Below, in pieces: positions 47,804-56,962 of a stretch of DNA of 64,000 bases. The notes under the pieces were generated by a model. It searched no databases, was not told the DNA's origin, and saw only the letters and a program-made list of their open reading frames with translations. The DNA comes from Roseomonas gilardii subsp. gilardii (GTDB lineage Bacteria > Pseudomonadota > Alphaproteobacteria > Acetobacterales > Acetobacteraceae): positions 1,364,001 through 1,428,000 of the forward strand of contig NZ_CP095554.1 in NCBI RefSeq assembly GCF_023078375.1. Direction: 5' to 3'. A program made the translations under genes and the position numbers. Position 1 is the stretch's first letter. The number at the start of each line of letters is the position of its first letter.

Positions 47804-49020
47804 CAGATCTCGGCCCCCAGGTGATGCGCCACGGTGAAGATGTCCTTGTCGCCGCGCCCGCTGAGGTTCAGCACGATGGTCTGGTCCTTGCCCATGGTCG
47901 GCGCCAGCTTGATGACATGGGCCAGCCCATGCGCGGATTCGAGCGCGGGGATGATGCCCTCCAGCTTCGAGCAGAGCTGGAAGGCTTCCAGCGCCTCCGC
48001 GTCGGTGGCGGAGACGTATTGCACGCGGCCGATCTCGTGCAGCCAGGAATGCTCCGGCCCGATGCCGGGATAGTCGAGCCCGGCGGAGATGGAGTGCGCC
48101 TCGGTGATCTGGCCTTCCGGCGTTTGCAGGAGGTAGGTGCGGTTGCCGTGCAGCACGCCGGGCTGGCCGCCATTGATGGCCGCCGCGTGCTCGCCACTCT
48201 CGATGCCGCGCCCCGCCGCCTCGACGCCGTAGATCTGCACGGATTCATCGTCGAGGAAGGGGTGGAACAGGCCCATGGCGGAGGAGCCGCCGCCGACCGC
48301 GCAGACCAGCGCGTCCGGGAGGCGGCCTTCCAGCGCCATGTGCTGCTCCCGCACCTCGTCGCCGATCACGCACTGGAAGTCGCGCACCATCTCCGGATAG
48401 GGGGCGGGGCCGGCGACCGTGCCGATGCAGTAGTAGGTGTCGTGCACATGTGCGACCCAGTGGCGCAGCGCCTCGTTCATCGCGTCCTTCAGCGTGGCGG
48501 CGCCGGAGGTCACGGATTCCACCTCCGCGCCCAGCAGCTTCATGCGGAAGACGTTGGGCTTCTGCCGCTCCACATCCGTGGCGCCCATGAAGACGGTGCA
48601 GGGCAGGTCGAACAGGGCGCAGACCGTGGCGGTGGCCACGCCGTGCTGGCCGGCGCCGGTCTCGGCGATCACGCGGGTCTTGCCCATGCGCTTGGCCAGC
48701 AGGATCTGCCCCAGCACGGCGTTGACCTTGTGCGCGCCGGTGTGGTTCAGCTCCTCGCGCTTCAGGTAGACCTTGGCGCCGCCCAGGTGCTTCGTCAGCC
48801 TCTCGGCGAACCAGAGGGGCGAGGGCCGGCCCACATAGTCCTTCAGCAGGCGGCGCCATTCCGCGTCGAAGGCGGGGTCCTTGCGCGCCGCGTCATAGGC
48901 GGCCTGGACCTCCAGGATGTTGGGCATCAGCGTCTCGGCCACGAAACGGCCGCCGAAGCCGCCGAAGCGGCCGCGGCTGTCGGGGCCGGAGCGCAGGCTG
49001 TTGGGCAGGGTCTCGTTCAT
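47803..49020 (-). CDS. trpB: Tryptophan synthase beta subunit
   Basis: The 405-residue PLP enzyme joins indole and serine to make tryptophan. The PLP lysine is in [15 protein letters not shown], and the GGGSSAMG phosphate loop and GRGDKD near the end are present. It opens [15 protein letters not shown] as usual. The ATG at 49020 with GAGGA upstream is the family start, although the frame is open further up through a repeat. It is followed by trpA. The trpF gene usual upstream in relatives is not here; a hairpin repeat precedes it instead. Confidence 0.95.
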   Translation of the reverse strand: MNETLPNSLRSGPDSRGRFGGFGGRFVAETLMPNILEVQAAYDAARKDPAFDAEWRRLLKDYVGRPSPLWFAERLTKHLGGAKVYLKREELNHTGAHKVNAVLGQILLAKRMGKTRVIAETGAGQHGVATATVCALFDLPCTVFMGATDVERQKPNVFRMKLLGAEVESVTSGAATLKDAMNEALRHWVAHVHDTYYCIGTVAGPAPYPEMVRDFQCVIGDEVREQHMALEGRLPDALVCAVGGGSSAMGLFHPFLDDESVQIYGVEAAGRGIESGEHAAAINGGQPGVLHGNRTYLLQTPEGQITEAHSISAGLDYPGIGPEHSWLHEIGRVQYVSATDAEALEAFQLCSKLEGIIPALESAHGLAHVIKLAPTMGKDQTIVLNLSGRGDKDIFTVAHHLGAEI

Positions 49021-49145
49021 CGGGGGCGTCCTCTGGTCCAGAGGGCAGATAGCGCGGGCGAGCGGATTGCGACAGGGCGGAGGGGCGGGAGGCTGATGCG
49101 ACGCCAGCCGGCGCGCCGGGCGCTGCTGGATGGGGCGTGGCTCTG

Positions 49146-49416
49146 TCCCCGGGGGGATAAGGCTCCGCCTTTTCCCCCGGACCCCCTTATCCGCCAGGAA
49201 CCTGAGGTTCCTGGACCTCCCATTCGTTGGTGCCGCCAGCGCGGAAAAGGGTTCTTTCTTTTCGGGGCCCCACTGATCCACCTGTGCCCAGGGATTCGGA
49301 CGGCAGACTGACGGCCACCACCGACACCAACGAAAGCCCGGGGTCCGGGGACCGGCTTCGGTCCCCGGCGGAGTGGGGGACGGGGGGCGAGGCGGAGCCT
49401 TGCCCCCGGGGGCTGG
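49146..49416. repeat. Intergenic multi-hairpin repeat (family A, long copy)
   Basis: This 271-bp element in the 49021-49441 gap contains, in order, a GGATAAGGCTCCGCCTTTTC hairpin and the perfect palindrome CCAGGAACCTGAGGTTCCTGG at 49194-49214. A TTCTTTCTTTTCGGGGCCCC tract follows, then GGGGACCG-GCTT-CGGTCCCC at 49347-49366 and a closing GGGCGAGGCGGAGCCTTGCCC. It is closely similar to 58425-58740, which has about 50 bp more in one place. Confidence 0.8.
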
Positions 49417-49441
49417 CCATGAGGCGGGGAGGGTGGCCGCG

Positions 49442-50950
49442 TCAGGCGGTGGTGCCGGCGAAACGGGCCGCGCCCTGGCCGGCCCGGCGGCCGAAGACGG
49501 CGCCCGAGGTCAGGCCGGAGCCGCCGGGGTAGCCGTTGAAGAAGACGCCGCCCACCAGCTCGCCGCAGGCGAAGAGGCCGGGGATGTCGTGCCCGTCCGC
49601 ATGGACCACGCCGCCGGTGTCGCTGACCTCCAGCCCGCCATAGGTGAAGGTGATGCCGCCGGTCACCGGGTAGGCGCGGAAGGGCGGGGTGTCGATGCGC
49701 TGGGCCCAGTTGGATTTCGGCAGGGGCAGGCCCTTCGTGCCCTTGCCATCCTTCACCGTGGGATCGAAGGGTACCGCGTCCTCCACCGCCGCGTTGTAGG
49801 CCGCCACGGTCTCGCGCAGGGTGTCCCGGTCGCGGATGCCCTCCATGCGCGCGAAGAGCTCCTCCAGGGTCGGGGCCTCGATGAAATGGGCGTCGGCGAA
49901 GCGGTATTCGCCGTAGAGCAGGGGCGCCACCTTGCTGTCGAAGACCTGCCAGGCGAAGTGCCCGGGCTGTTCCAGCACGGCGCGGCCGAACTGGGCATAG
50001 GTGTAGTTGCGGAAGTCGCGCCCCTCATCGACGAAGCGCCGCCCCTCGGCATTCACCATGATGCCCAGGAAGTAGCAGATCTTGCGGTAGTTCTTCCGCT
50101 CCAGGTGCGGGATCTCCAGGTTGCCGTATTCGGGCATGTGCAGGTCCATCGGCGTGGCGTGGCAGCCGCCGTAGAAGCCGTGCCGCCGGGCGCCCAGGGC
50201 GAAGGCCATCTCCAGCCCTTCCCCGGTGTTGCAGGGGGTGCCGCGCACCTTGGCCACGGCCCAGTCGGGGCCGAGATATTCCTCCCGCAGGGCCCGGTTG
50301 GCCTCGAAGCCGCCGCAGGCGAGGACCACCGCCCCGGCGTGGATCTCGCCCTGCTCCCCGGCGGCGTTGCGGGTGCGCAGGCCGGTGACGCGGCTCCCTT
50401 CCGTGAGCAGCGCCTCCGCGGCGCAGTCGTGGCGGATCTCCCCACCCAGGCGCCGGAAGGTGGCGAGTTCGGCATCGACGAGGCCGACACCCTCGTGCCG
50501 CGCCTCCAGCGTCAGCCCGCCCCAGAAGACGTGGCGGCCGTCCTTGCGGAAGCTCTGGCGGGAATAGATCGGCTCGAAGCGCACGCCATGCCCGGCCAGC
50601 CAGCGCAGGGTGAGGTAGCTTTCGGCGATCAGGATGTTCTGCTCGCGGCTCAGGGGGCGGCCGTCGTTGAAGCCCAGCAGGTCGGCGCCGAAGGTCTCGG
50701 CGGTGTAGGCGCCGAAATCCGTCTCGGCGAGGCGGGGGTCCTGCGGGTCCTGCAACAGGGGCAAGAGGTCTTCCCGGCCGTTGTAGACGAAGCGCATCGC
50801 GCCGGCGGTGTAGCGGGAGTTTCCGCCGGCCAGCTCCGGGCCGGCCTTCTCGATCACCAGCACCTGGCGTCCCGCCTCGCGCGCCGCGATGGCGGCGCAG
50901 AGCGCGGCATTGCCCGAGCCGACGACCACGACATCCCAGTTCCTGTCCAT
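49442..50950 (-). CDS. FAD-dependent tricarballylate dehydrogenase-like protein (TcuA type)
   Basis: The 502-residue flavoprotein of the fumarate-reductase/succinate-dehydrogenase flavoprotein family has the FAD motif [21 protein letters not shown] at the start. [16 protein letters not shown] and [20 protein letters not shown] near the end are typical of TcuA. TcuA oxidises tricarballylate to cis-aconitate and normally passes electrons to TcuB; no tcuB or tcuC is adjacent. GGGAG precedes the ATG at 50950. Upstream lie paired operator-like palindromes and a GntR gene. Confidence 0.87.
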   Translation of the reverse strand: MDRNWDVVVVGSGNAALCAAIAAREAGRQVLVIEKAGPELAGGNSRYTAGAMRFVYNGREDLLPLLQDPQDPRLAETDFGAYTAETFGADLLGFNDGRPLSREQNILIAESYLTLRWLAGHGVRFEPIYSRQSFRKDGRHVFWGGLTLEARHEGVGLVDAELATFRRLGGEIRHDCAAEALLTEGSRVTGLRTRNAAGEQGEIHAGAVVLACGGFEANRALREEYLGPDWAVAKVRGTPCNTGEGLEMAFALGARRHGFYGGCHATPMDLHMPEYGNLEIPHLERKNYRKICYFLGIMVNAEGRRFVDEGRDFRNYTYAQFGRAVLEQPGHFAWQVFDSKVAPLLYGEYRFADAHFIEAPTLEELFARMEGIRDRDTLRETVAAYNAAVEDAVPFDPTVKDGKGTKGLPLPKSNWAQRIDTPPFRAYPVTGGITFTYGGLEVSDTGGVVHADGHDIPGLFACGELVGGVFFNGYPGGSGLTSGAVFGRRAGQGAARFAGTTA

Positions 50951-50967
50951 CCGTGCGTCTCCCATAA

Positions 50968-51033
50968 TTGTATCCTGCCGCATACAACATGTGCGGGCAT
51001 GGTCACGCAAGAATTGTATGCCGTTGGATGCAA
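50968..51033. promoter_or_regulatory. Two candidate GntR operators
   Basis: TTGTAT-N8-ATACAA at 50968-50987 is a perfect inverted repeat, and TTGTAT-N8-ATGCAA at 51014-51033 is a near-perfect second copy 46 bp away. They lie in the 126-bp gap between the GntR gene and the flavoprotein gene it precedes. This symmetry and position suggest cooperative binding by the adjacent GntR regulator. Binding is inferred. Confidence 0.6.
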
Positions 51034-51076
51034 GAGAGGCGTGCCGTGGCGATGCCGCCGTGGAAGGGCCGGTGCC

Positions 51077-51754
51077 TCAGCCTTCCCGGAGGCGGATGCG
51101 GGCCTTGAAGGCGTGGCGGATATGGCGCCGGGCGGCGGCCTCGGCGGCGTCCGGGTCGTGGGCCGCGATGGCCGCCACGATCTCCCCATGCTCGGCCAGG
51201 GAGGCGGGGCCGCGTTCCGGCTGGCCCAGGGTCGTGCCCCCGAGCAGCAGCAGGGAACGACGCATGTTCTCCAGCATCGTGTCGAGGAAGCGGTTGCGGG
51301 CGGCGAGGTGGAGCTGGCGGTGGAAGAGCCGGTTGCCGCGCGCCAGGGCGACGGGGTCGTCCACCCGCGCGTGGTCCTGGGCCAGCATCTCCCGCAGGAT
51401 CTCGATCTCCTCCGGCGTGGCCTGGCTGGCGGCGAGGCGGGCGGCGGCGCCTTCCAGCACCTCCCGCACCTGGTAGAGCTCCACGGTCTGGCCATGGTCC
51501 AGCATGGCCACGACGGCGCCGTGATGCGGCTCATGGACCACGAGGCCGGTGGCCTCCAGCCGCTTCAGCGCTTCCCGCACGGGGGTGCGGCTGACGCGGA
51601 AGCGGTCCGCCAGCTCGACCTCGCGCAGCCGGGTGCCGGGGGGCAGGGCGCCGCTGTCGATGGCGTCCAGGATCAGCTCATAGGCGCCGCTGGAGCGGCT
51701 GCGGCCGGAGGTGGCTTCTTCCGCCGTGGTTCCGCGGGGCGGGCGGGAGGGCAT
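51077..51754 (-). CDS. GntR-family (FCD-domain) transcriptional regulator
   Basis: The 225-residue regulator has an N-terminal winged helix (about residues 20-85, GTRLREVELADRFRVSRTPVREALKRLEATG). The C-terminal FCD ligand-binding domain follows, with metal-ligand histidines likely in NRLFHRQLHLAA and RRHIRHAF. It lies directly upstream of, and in the same direction as, the TcuA-like gene, and is the obvious candidate to control it. Its start is 5 bp from the end of the TVP38-type gene. Confidence 0.92.
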   Translation of the reverse strand: MPSRPPRGTTAEEATSGRSRSSGAYELILDAIDSGALPPGTRLREVELADRFRVSRTPVREALKRLEATGLVVHEPHHGAVVAMLDHGQTVELYQVREVLEGAAARLAASQATPEEIEILREMLAQDHARVDDPVALARGNRLFHRQLHLAARNRFLDTMLENMRRSLLLLGGTTLGQPERGPASLAEHGEIVAAIAAHDPDAAEAAARRHIRHAFKARIRLREG

Positions 51755-51759
51755 GTGGC

Positions 51760-52449
51760 TCAGCCCTCGATCGCCCGGCCGGCGCGGTGCCGGCGCAGCA
51801 GCCACCAGCCGAGCAGGGCGGAGAGCACGAAGAGCGCCACGCCGAGGGCGATCTGGGCGGCCTGGTTCACCGCCACGCCCTCCCCCAGCAGCACGAAGAC
51901 GGCCGTCTGGGGCACGTAGCCGATGGCCGAGCCGAGCAGGAAGGGCCCTGCCGCCACGCCGGACAGGCCGGCCAGCAGGTTGAGGGCGAGGTTGTTGCCG
52001 ACGGGCAGCAGGCGCAGCGCCAGGGTGGCGCCGAAGGGCGAGCCGGCGAGGACGTCGTGCAGCGGCTTGAGGCGCCGGCCGAAGCGCCCGGCGAGGCGGC
52101 GGGCGGCCCATTCCCGGCCGATCACCCGGGCCCAGCCATAGCCCAGGGCGCAGCCCAGCACCTGGGCCAGCATGGAAAGGCCGCCCCCGGCCAGGGCGCC
52201 GAAGGCGCTGCCGCCGAGGAAGGCCACGGCCTGGCGCGGCGCGCCGACGGCGGTGGCGACGGCGCCGACCAGCACGAAGAGGGTTTCCGCCCAGAGGCCG
52301 CCGCCGCGCATCTGGGCACTCATGAAGGCGATACCGTGGTCCTCGCCCAGTTCGCGCAGCACCCAGCCGGCCAGGGCGAGGCCCAGGGCCAGCAGCAGCA
52401 GGCGGAAGACGGAGCGCAGCGCGCCGCGCGAGCGGTCGGGGGTGGTCAC
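51760..52449 (-). CDS. TVP38/TMEM64-family (VTT domain) membrane protein
   Basis: The 229-residue inner-membrane protein has about five hydrophobic segments. The VTT core motif region includes GAVATAVGAPRQAVAFLGGSAFG and LRLLPVGNNLALNLLAGLSG. The family is related to DedA proteins and to eukaryotic scramblases; the bacterial role is not settled. The GTG at 52449 overlaps the TGA of the upstream GT2 gene as GTGA, so coupling is likely. The pairing suggests lipid or glycolipid handling. Confidence 0.85.
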   Translation of the reverse strand: MTTPDRSRGALRSVFRLLLLALGLALAGWVLRELGEDHGIAFMSAQMRGGGLWAETLFVLVGAVATAVGAPRQAVAFLGGSAFGALAGGGLSMLAQVLGCALGYGWARVIGREWAARRLAGRFGRRLKPLHDVLAGSPFGATLALRLLPVGNNLALNLLAGLSGVAAGPFLLGSAIGYVPQTAVFVLLGEGVAVNQAAQIALGVALFVLSALLGWWLLRRHRAGRAIEG

Positions 52450-53360
52450 GGCCGGGCGGAAGGGGGCAGGGTGACTGGGGGCGGGGTGGCTGGGGCCGGG
52501 GCGACTGGCGGCGGCGGCGCGGCATGGGCCACCTGGGGGCGCTTCCAGCGCCGTTGCAGCCACATCACGCCCAGCAGGTCCACGATCCCCACCGCCAGCC
52601 GGTCCAGCGTGCCGTAGTTGGAGACGCCGCGCGTGCGGGGGCGATGGTTCACCGGCTCGCTGACCACCCGGCCGCCCTGGCGGATGGTCAGGGCGGGCAG
52701 GAAGCGGTGCATGTGGTCGAAGGGCGGCAGTTCCAGGAAAAGCGCGCGGGGGAAGACCTTCAGCCCGCAGCCGGTGTCGGGCGTGGCGTCGCCCAGCAGG
52801 CGGGCGCGGACGCGGTTGGCGATGCGGCTGCTCAGCCGCTTCACCGCCGTGTCCTTGCGGGTGGTGCGCCAGCCGGCGACCAGCACGGCCTGTCCCGGCA
52901 TGCCGTCCGCCGGGTTCTCCTGCCGCGCCCTGGCCCAGAGTCTCGGGATGTCGGCCGGGTCGTTCTGGCCGTCGCCGTCCAGCGTGGCGATCCAGGGGGC
53001 GCGGGCGTGGCGCACGCCGGTCACCACCCCGGCGGACTGGCCGCAGGAGCGGGCGTGGCTGATGCGCCGCACCGCGAGGCCCGAGGCGGCGGCGGCGTCG
53101 ATCCGGGCCGCCGTATCGTCGGAGGAGCCGTCGTCCACGCAGAGGATCTCGTGCGGCACGCCGGCCAGGGCGGCGGCGATCTCGGCCGCCAGGGGGGCGA
53201 CGTTCGGCCCCTCGTTGCGCATGGGGACCACCACGGAGATGGCCGGGGCGCCCATCGGGGCGCCCGGCGGGAGGTCCGTCGGGGAGCCGGTCGGCGCGGC
53301 GGAGGGGCTGGCGGTCATCGCGGGGGCGGCCCTGGGATTGGCGTGTTGAGCCGGGGACAT
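52446..53360 (-). CDS. GT2-family glycosyltransferase (polyprenyl-phosphate sugar transferase type)
   Basis: The 304-residue protein has the GT-A fold. VVVPMRNEGPNVAPL, EILCVDDGSSDDTA and IATLDGDGQNDPADIP carry the DxD-type donor site, and DTGCGLKVFPR is characteristic of dolichyl/undecaprenyl-phosphate mannose or glucose transferases. No membrane tail is present, unlike full-length DPM-like enzymes with GtrA. The C-terminus is Pro/Ala-rich. It likely works with the overlapping TVP38-type membrane protein on lipid-linked sugar. Confidence 0.9.
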   Translation of the reverse strand: MSPAQHANPRAAPAMTASPSAAPTGSPTDLPPGAPMGAPAISVVVPMRNEGPNVAPLAAEIAAALAGVPHEILCVDDGSSDDTAARIDAAAASGLAVRRISHARSCGQSAGVVTGVRHARAPWIATLDGDGQNDPADIPRLWARARQENPADGMPGQAVLVAGWRTTRKDTAVKRLSSRIANRVRARLLGDATPDTGCGLKVFPRALFLELPPFDHMHRFLPALTIRQGGRVVSEPVNHRPRTRGVSNYGTLDRLAVGIVDLLGVMWLQRRWKRPQVAHAAPPPPVAPAPATPPPVTLPPSARP

Positions 53361-53411
53361 GGGGGCTGCGGCCTAGCAGGGGGTCGGCACGCGGTCCAGG
53401 GGAAGACTATA

Positions 53412-54551
53412 ATGGCCGCCATGCCCTTCGATCCGCCTGCCCCGTCCCGCGAGGACGTCCTGGCCCGGAACCGCCGTGCCGTCGCCCTCTGGCTGATCCT
53501 GGTCGCCGCCATGGTCTGGGTCATGGTGGCGCTCGGCGGCGCCACGCGCCTGACCGGCTCCGGCCTGTCCATCATGGAGTGGGCGCCGATCCGCGGCATC
53601 CTGCCGCCGCTGAGCGAGGCGGAGTGGCAGCGCCTCTACGACCTCTACCGCACCATCCCGCAATACGAGCTGGTGAACCAGGGCTTCGGGCTGGCGGGGT
53701 TCAAGGGGATCTTCTGGCTGGAATGGACGCACCGCTTCTGGGGGCGGATGATCGGGCTGGTCTTCGCCGGCGGGCTGGCCTGGTTCTGGGCGCGGGGGCG
53801 CATCCCCGCCGGGCTCGGGGGGCGGCTGGTTCTGCTGCTGGTGCTGGGCGGGCTGCAGGGGGCGGTGGGCTGGTTCATGGTGGCCTCGGGCTTCGAGGCC
53901 GACCGCACCGCCGTGTCCCCCTGGCGGCTGGTGATCCATCTGGCGCTGGCGCTGGTGCTCTATGCGGTGCTGGTCTGGACCGCGCTCGGGCTGCTGCATC
54001 CGGCTCCTGACGGGGCGGCCGCGGAGGGGCGCGGGCCGTTGCGGCGGCTTGCCCATGCCACGGCGGGGCTGGCCGGGCTGACCATGCTGGCCGGCGGCTT
54101 CGTGGCCGGGATCAAGGCGGGCTTCGACTACAACACCTTTCCGCTGATGGGCGGGCGGCTCGTGCCGGACGGCTATCTCTTCCTGTCGCCCGCCTGGAGG
54201 AACCTGTTCGAGAACGTGGCCTCCGTGCAGTTCAACCACCGGCTGCTGGCCACGCTCACCGGGCTGCTGGCCATCGCCACCGCCTGGTACGGACTGTCCA
54301 CCCTGCCGCGCGGCGAGGCCGGGGCGCGGCGGGCGCGCTGGTGGGTCGGCGCGCTGGCCCTGGCCACGCTCGTGCAGTACGCGCTGGGGGTGGCGGCGCT
54401 GGTGAACGTGGTGCCGGCCTGGCTCGGCACGCTGCACCAGGCCATGGCGGTGGGGGTGCTGACCGCCGCGCTCGGCACGCTGCATGCGCTGCGCCGCCCG
54501 CGCGGCGGGCCGGTTCCGGATGCGCGGCCCGCCTCCGTCCGGGCGGTGTGA
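53412..54551 (+). CDS. ctaA: Heme A synthase (CtaA/COX15)
   Basis: The 379-residue inner-membrane enzyme oxidises heme O to heme A for aa3-type cytochrome oxidase. About eight helices are predicted. Family signatures are GGATRLTGSGLSIMEWAPIRGILPP, FWLEWTHRFWGRMIGL with a heme-ligating His, NTFPLMGGRLVP, and FNHRLLATLTG with LGTLHQAM. GGGGAAG precedes the ATG at 53412. The TGA overlaps the next ATG by one base (TGATG). Confidence 0.95.
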   Translation: MAAMPFDPPAPSREDVLARNRRAVALWLILVAAMVWVMVALGGATRLTGSGLSIMEWAPIRGILPPLSEAEWQRLYDLYRTIPQYELVNQGFGLAGFKGIFWLEWTHRFWGRMIGLVFAGGLAWFWARGRIPAGLGGRLVLLLVLGGLQGAVGWFMVASGFEADRTAVSPWRLVIHLALALVLYAVLVWTALGLLHPAPDGAAAEGRGPLRRLAHATAGLAGLTMLAGGFVAGIKAGFDYNTFPLMGGRLVPDGYLFLSPAWRNLFENVASVQFNHRLLATLTGLLAIATAWYGLSTLPRGEAGARRARWWVGALALATLVQYALGVAALVNVVPAWLGTLHQAMAVGVLTAALGTLHALRRPRGGPVPDARPASVRAV

Positions 54552-56962
54552 TGGAGAGTGACCTGGGCGGCGTGCCGGCGGCCGCCCCGGCGCTGATCGA
54601 GAGCCTGCCGGTCGGCATCCTGGTCATCGATGCGGGGAAGCGGCTGAGCTTCGTCAACGGGGCCTTCCTGGCGCTGGCCGGGCTGCCGCCCGGGGCGCTG
54701 CCCGGCGGGATGCCCGTGGCCGAGGTCCGCCGCGTCCTGGCCTATGGCGGCTTCTATGGCCCCGGCGACCCGGAGGAGCGTGCAGCGTCGGTTGGGCAGA
54801 TCGACCATTCCCGCCCGCACCGGCGCCTGGTCCACACGATGCGGGGGCAGTGGCTGCAGGTACAGACCCGGCCGCTGCCGGACGGGGCCTGGGTCAACAC
54901 CGTCTCGGACATGACGGCGGCCCGCCGTGCCGAGGCGATGGCGCAGGAGCACAGCCGGACGCTGGACGGCCTGTTGCAGCATCTGGGGACCGGGGTGGCG
55001 CTCTATGGCGCCGATGGGCGGCTGCGCTGGTCGAACCGGGCCTATGCGGCACTGAACGGGCTCGTGCCCGGGGCGCTGCGGGAGGGGATGGGCTTCCTGG
55101 AGGTGCTGCGCCTGATGGAGGCGCAGGGCGAGTTCGAGAACCTGGAGGATGAGGACTATCCGGCCCGCTGCGTGGCCGAGGCGCGGCACCTGCCCTGCCA
55201 GGGCCAGCGCGAGAGGCCGGGCGGGCAGGTGCTGCGCATCCAGCGCCGGCCCTCCGGCGATGGCGGCATGCTGGTGGAACTGGACGACGTGACCGCCCTG
55301 CGCCGGGCCGAGGACATGGCGAGCCACCGGGCGGCCATGCTGGACGGCATCCTGGCCGCCCTGCCGCAGGGGGTGCTGGTCTATGGGCCGGACCGGCGCG
55401 TCTCGCTGGTCAACGAATCCTTCCACCGGGCCATGCCGGACATGGCCTACAAGGTCGGGGATTCCGTGTCCGAGATCGTCGCGCGGCACGGGGCGGCGGG
55501 CGACCGGAGCGAGCCCCCCGGGGCCATCATGCTGGCGGCGTCCGAGGCCTGGCGCCAGCGCGGGAGCCGGGGCTACACGCTGCAGCGCCATGACGGGCGC
55601 GTCTTCGACATCCACACCTCCGCCCTGCCGGATATGGGGCGGGTGGCCGTCTTCACCGATGTCACCGGGCGCCACCGGGCCGAGGCGGAGGCGCGGCAGC
55701 AGGAGGAGCTGCTGCGCACCACGCTGAACCACCTGCGCTATGGCATGGCCATCTTCGACCGGGAGGGGCGGCTCGTCGCCTCCAACCCGCTGACGGCCCG
55801 GCTCTGCGGGCTGCGGCCCGAGCAGGTGGTGCTGGGCACCCATGTGGACGACCTGCTGCACGACCAGATCGCGCGCGGCGAGTTCGGCCCGCCCGGCCCC
55901 GGGACGGAGGAGCTGATCCGCCGCGCGGCCGAGACGCCCCGCGCCGGCCCCGGGCGCTATGTCCGCACCCGCACGGACGGGACGGTGGTGGAGATCACCA
56001 CCGACCTGACCCCCGATGGCGGCTTCGTGCGGACCTTCGTGGACATCACCGAGCAGCACCGGGCCCGCGCCGAACTGGCCGCGGCGCGCGATGCCGCCGA
56101 GGCCGCGAACCGGGCGCAGGCGCGTTTCCTGAGCCATATGAGCCATGAGCTGCGCACCCCGCTCAATGCGGTGATCGGCTTCTCGGAGGTCCTGCTGGAC
56201 GGGCTGGGCGAGGGGCGGGGCGAGGCGGGTCGGGGGGTGGAGGACCCGGCCACGCGGCAGCTCTTCCTGACCGCCATCCGCGATGCCGGGCAGCACCTGC
56301 TGGGGCTGATCGACGACCTGCTGGACACCGCCCGTTCGGATTCCGCCGAACAGAGCCTGGAGATGCGACTGGTCGAGCCGGAGCCGCTGCTGCGCGAGGC
56401 CCATCGCATCCTGCTGGGCGCCGCGCGGCGCGGCGGCACCGAACTGGCGCTGGACCTGCCGGATGCCCTGCCAGCGGTGCGGGCCGATGCGCGGCGGTTG
56501 CGCCAGGTGCTGCTGAACCTCATCTCCAACGCGGTGAAATTCACCCCGGCGGGGGGGCGGATCATGCTGGCCGCGCGTCTCCTGCATACCGAGGGGGAAG
56601 GCCGGGAAGGGGCGGGGGAGGCGGCCATGATGGAGATCAGCGTCACGGATACCGGCATCGGCATGGCGCCGGAGGACATCCCCCGGGCCTTCGAGCCCTT
56701 CACCCAGCTGGAGGACGGGCACGCCCGGCGCTATGGCGGCTCCGGCCTCGGCTTGCATCTCGCCCGCGCGCTGAGCGAGGCGATGGGCATGCGGCTGCGG
56801 CTGGACAGCACCGCCGGGCAGGGTACCACCGCCCGGCTGCTGATCGCCCTTCCGGACGGGACGGGTGGTGATCCCGGTGCCGCGTCCAACCCTCCATCCT
56901 CCGGCCATCCATCCCCTGGCCATCCATCCTCCGCCGCACCCTTTCCGGAGACCGCGCCATGA
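54551..56962 (+). CDS. PAS-domain sensor histidine kinase
   Basis: The 803-residue protein has three to four PAS-like sensor segments (about residues 10-130, 135-255, 260-380, 385-510), then a coiled linker. HisKA follows with the phospho-histidine in FLSHMSHELRTPLNAVIGFSE. The HATPase domain has QVLLNLISNAVKFTP, DTGIGM and GGSGLGLHLARAL. No transmembrane helix is seen, so it senses a cytoplasmic signal. Its gene is fused by overlaps to ctaA (upstream) and tldD (downstream, ATGA). No response regulator lies nearby. The tail has a short HPS-type repeat. Confidence 0.92.
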   Translation: MESDLGGVPAAAPALIESLPVGILVIDAGKRLSFVNGAFLALAGLPPGALPGGMPVAEVRRVLAYGGFYGPGDPEERAASVGQIDHSRPHRRLVHTMRGQWLQVQTRPLPDGAWVNTVSDMTAARRAEAMAQEHSRTLDGLLQHLGTGVALYGADGRLRWSNRAYAALNGLVPGALREGMGFLEVLRLMEAQGEFENLEDEDYPARCVAEARHLPCQGQRERPGGQVLRIQRRPSGDGGMLVELDDVTALRRAEDMASHRAAMLDGILAALPQGVLVYGPDRRVSLVNESFHRAMPDMAYKVGDSVSEIVARHGAAGDRSEPPGAIMLAASEAWRQRGSRGYTLQRHDGRVFDIHTSALPDMGRVAVFTDVTGRHRAEAEARQQEELLRTTLNHLRYGMAIFDREGRLVASNPLTARLCGLRPEQVVLGTHVDDLLHDQIARGEFGPPGPGTEELIRRAAETPRAGPGRYVRTRTDGTVVEITTDLTPDGGFVRTFVDITEQHRARAELAAARDAAEAANRAQARFLSHMSHELRTPLNAVIGFSEVLLDGLGEGRGEAGRGVEDPATRQLFLTAIRDAGQHLLGLIDDLLDTARSDSAEQSLEMRLVEPEPLLREAHRILLGAARRGGTELALDLPDALPAVRADARRLRQVLLNLISNAVKFTPAGGRIMLAARLLHTEGEGREGAGEAAMMEISVTDTGIGMAPEDIPRAFEPFTQLEDGHARRYGGSGLGLHLARALSEAMGMRLRLDSTAGQGTTARLLIALPDGTGGDPGAASNPPSSGHPSPGHPSSAAPFPETAP

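Noticed and set aside
47803-49281. Long N-terminal extension of TrpB to 49281
   Set aside because: The extra part is translated from a hairpin repeat, and TrpB homology begins at the ATG at 49020 with its own ribosome-binding site.
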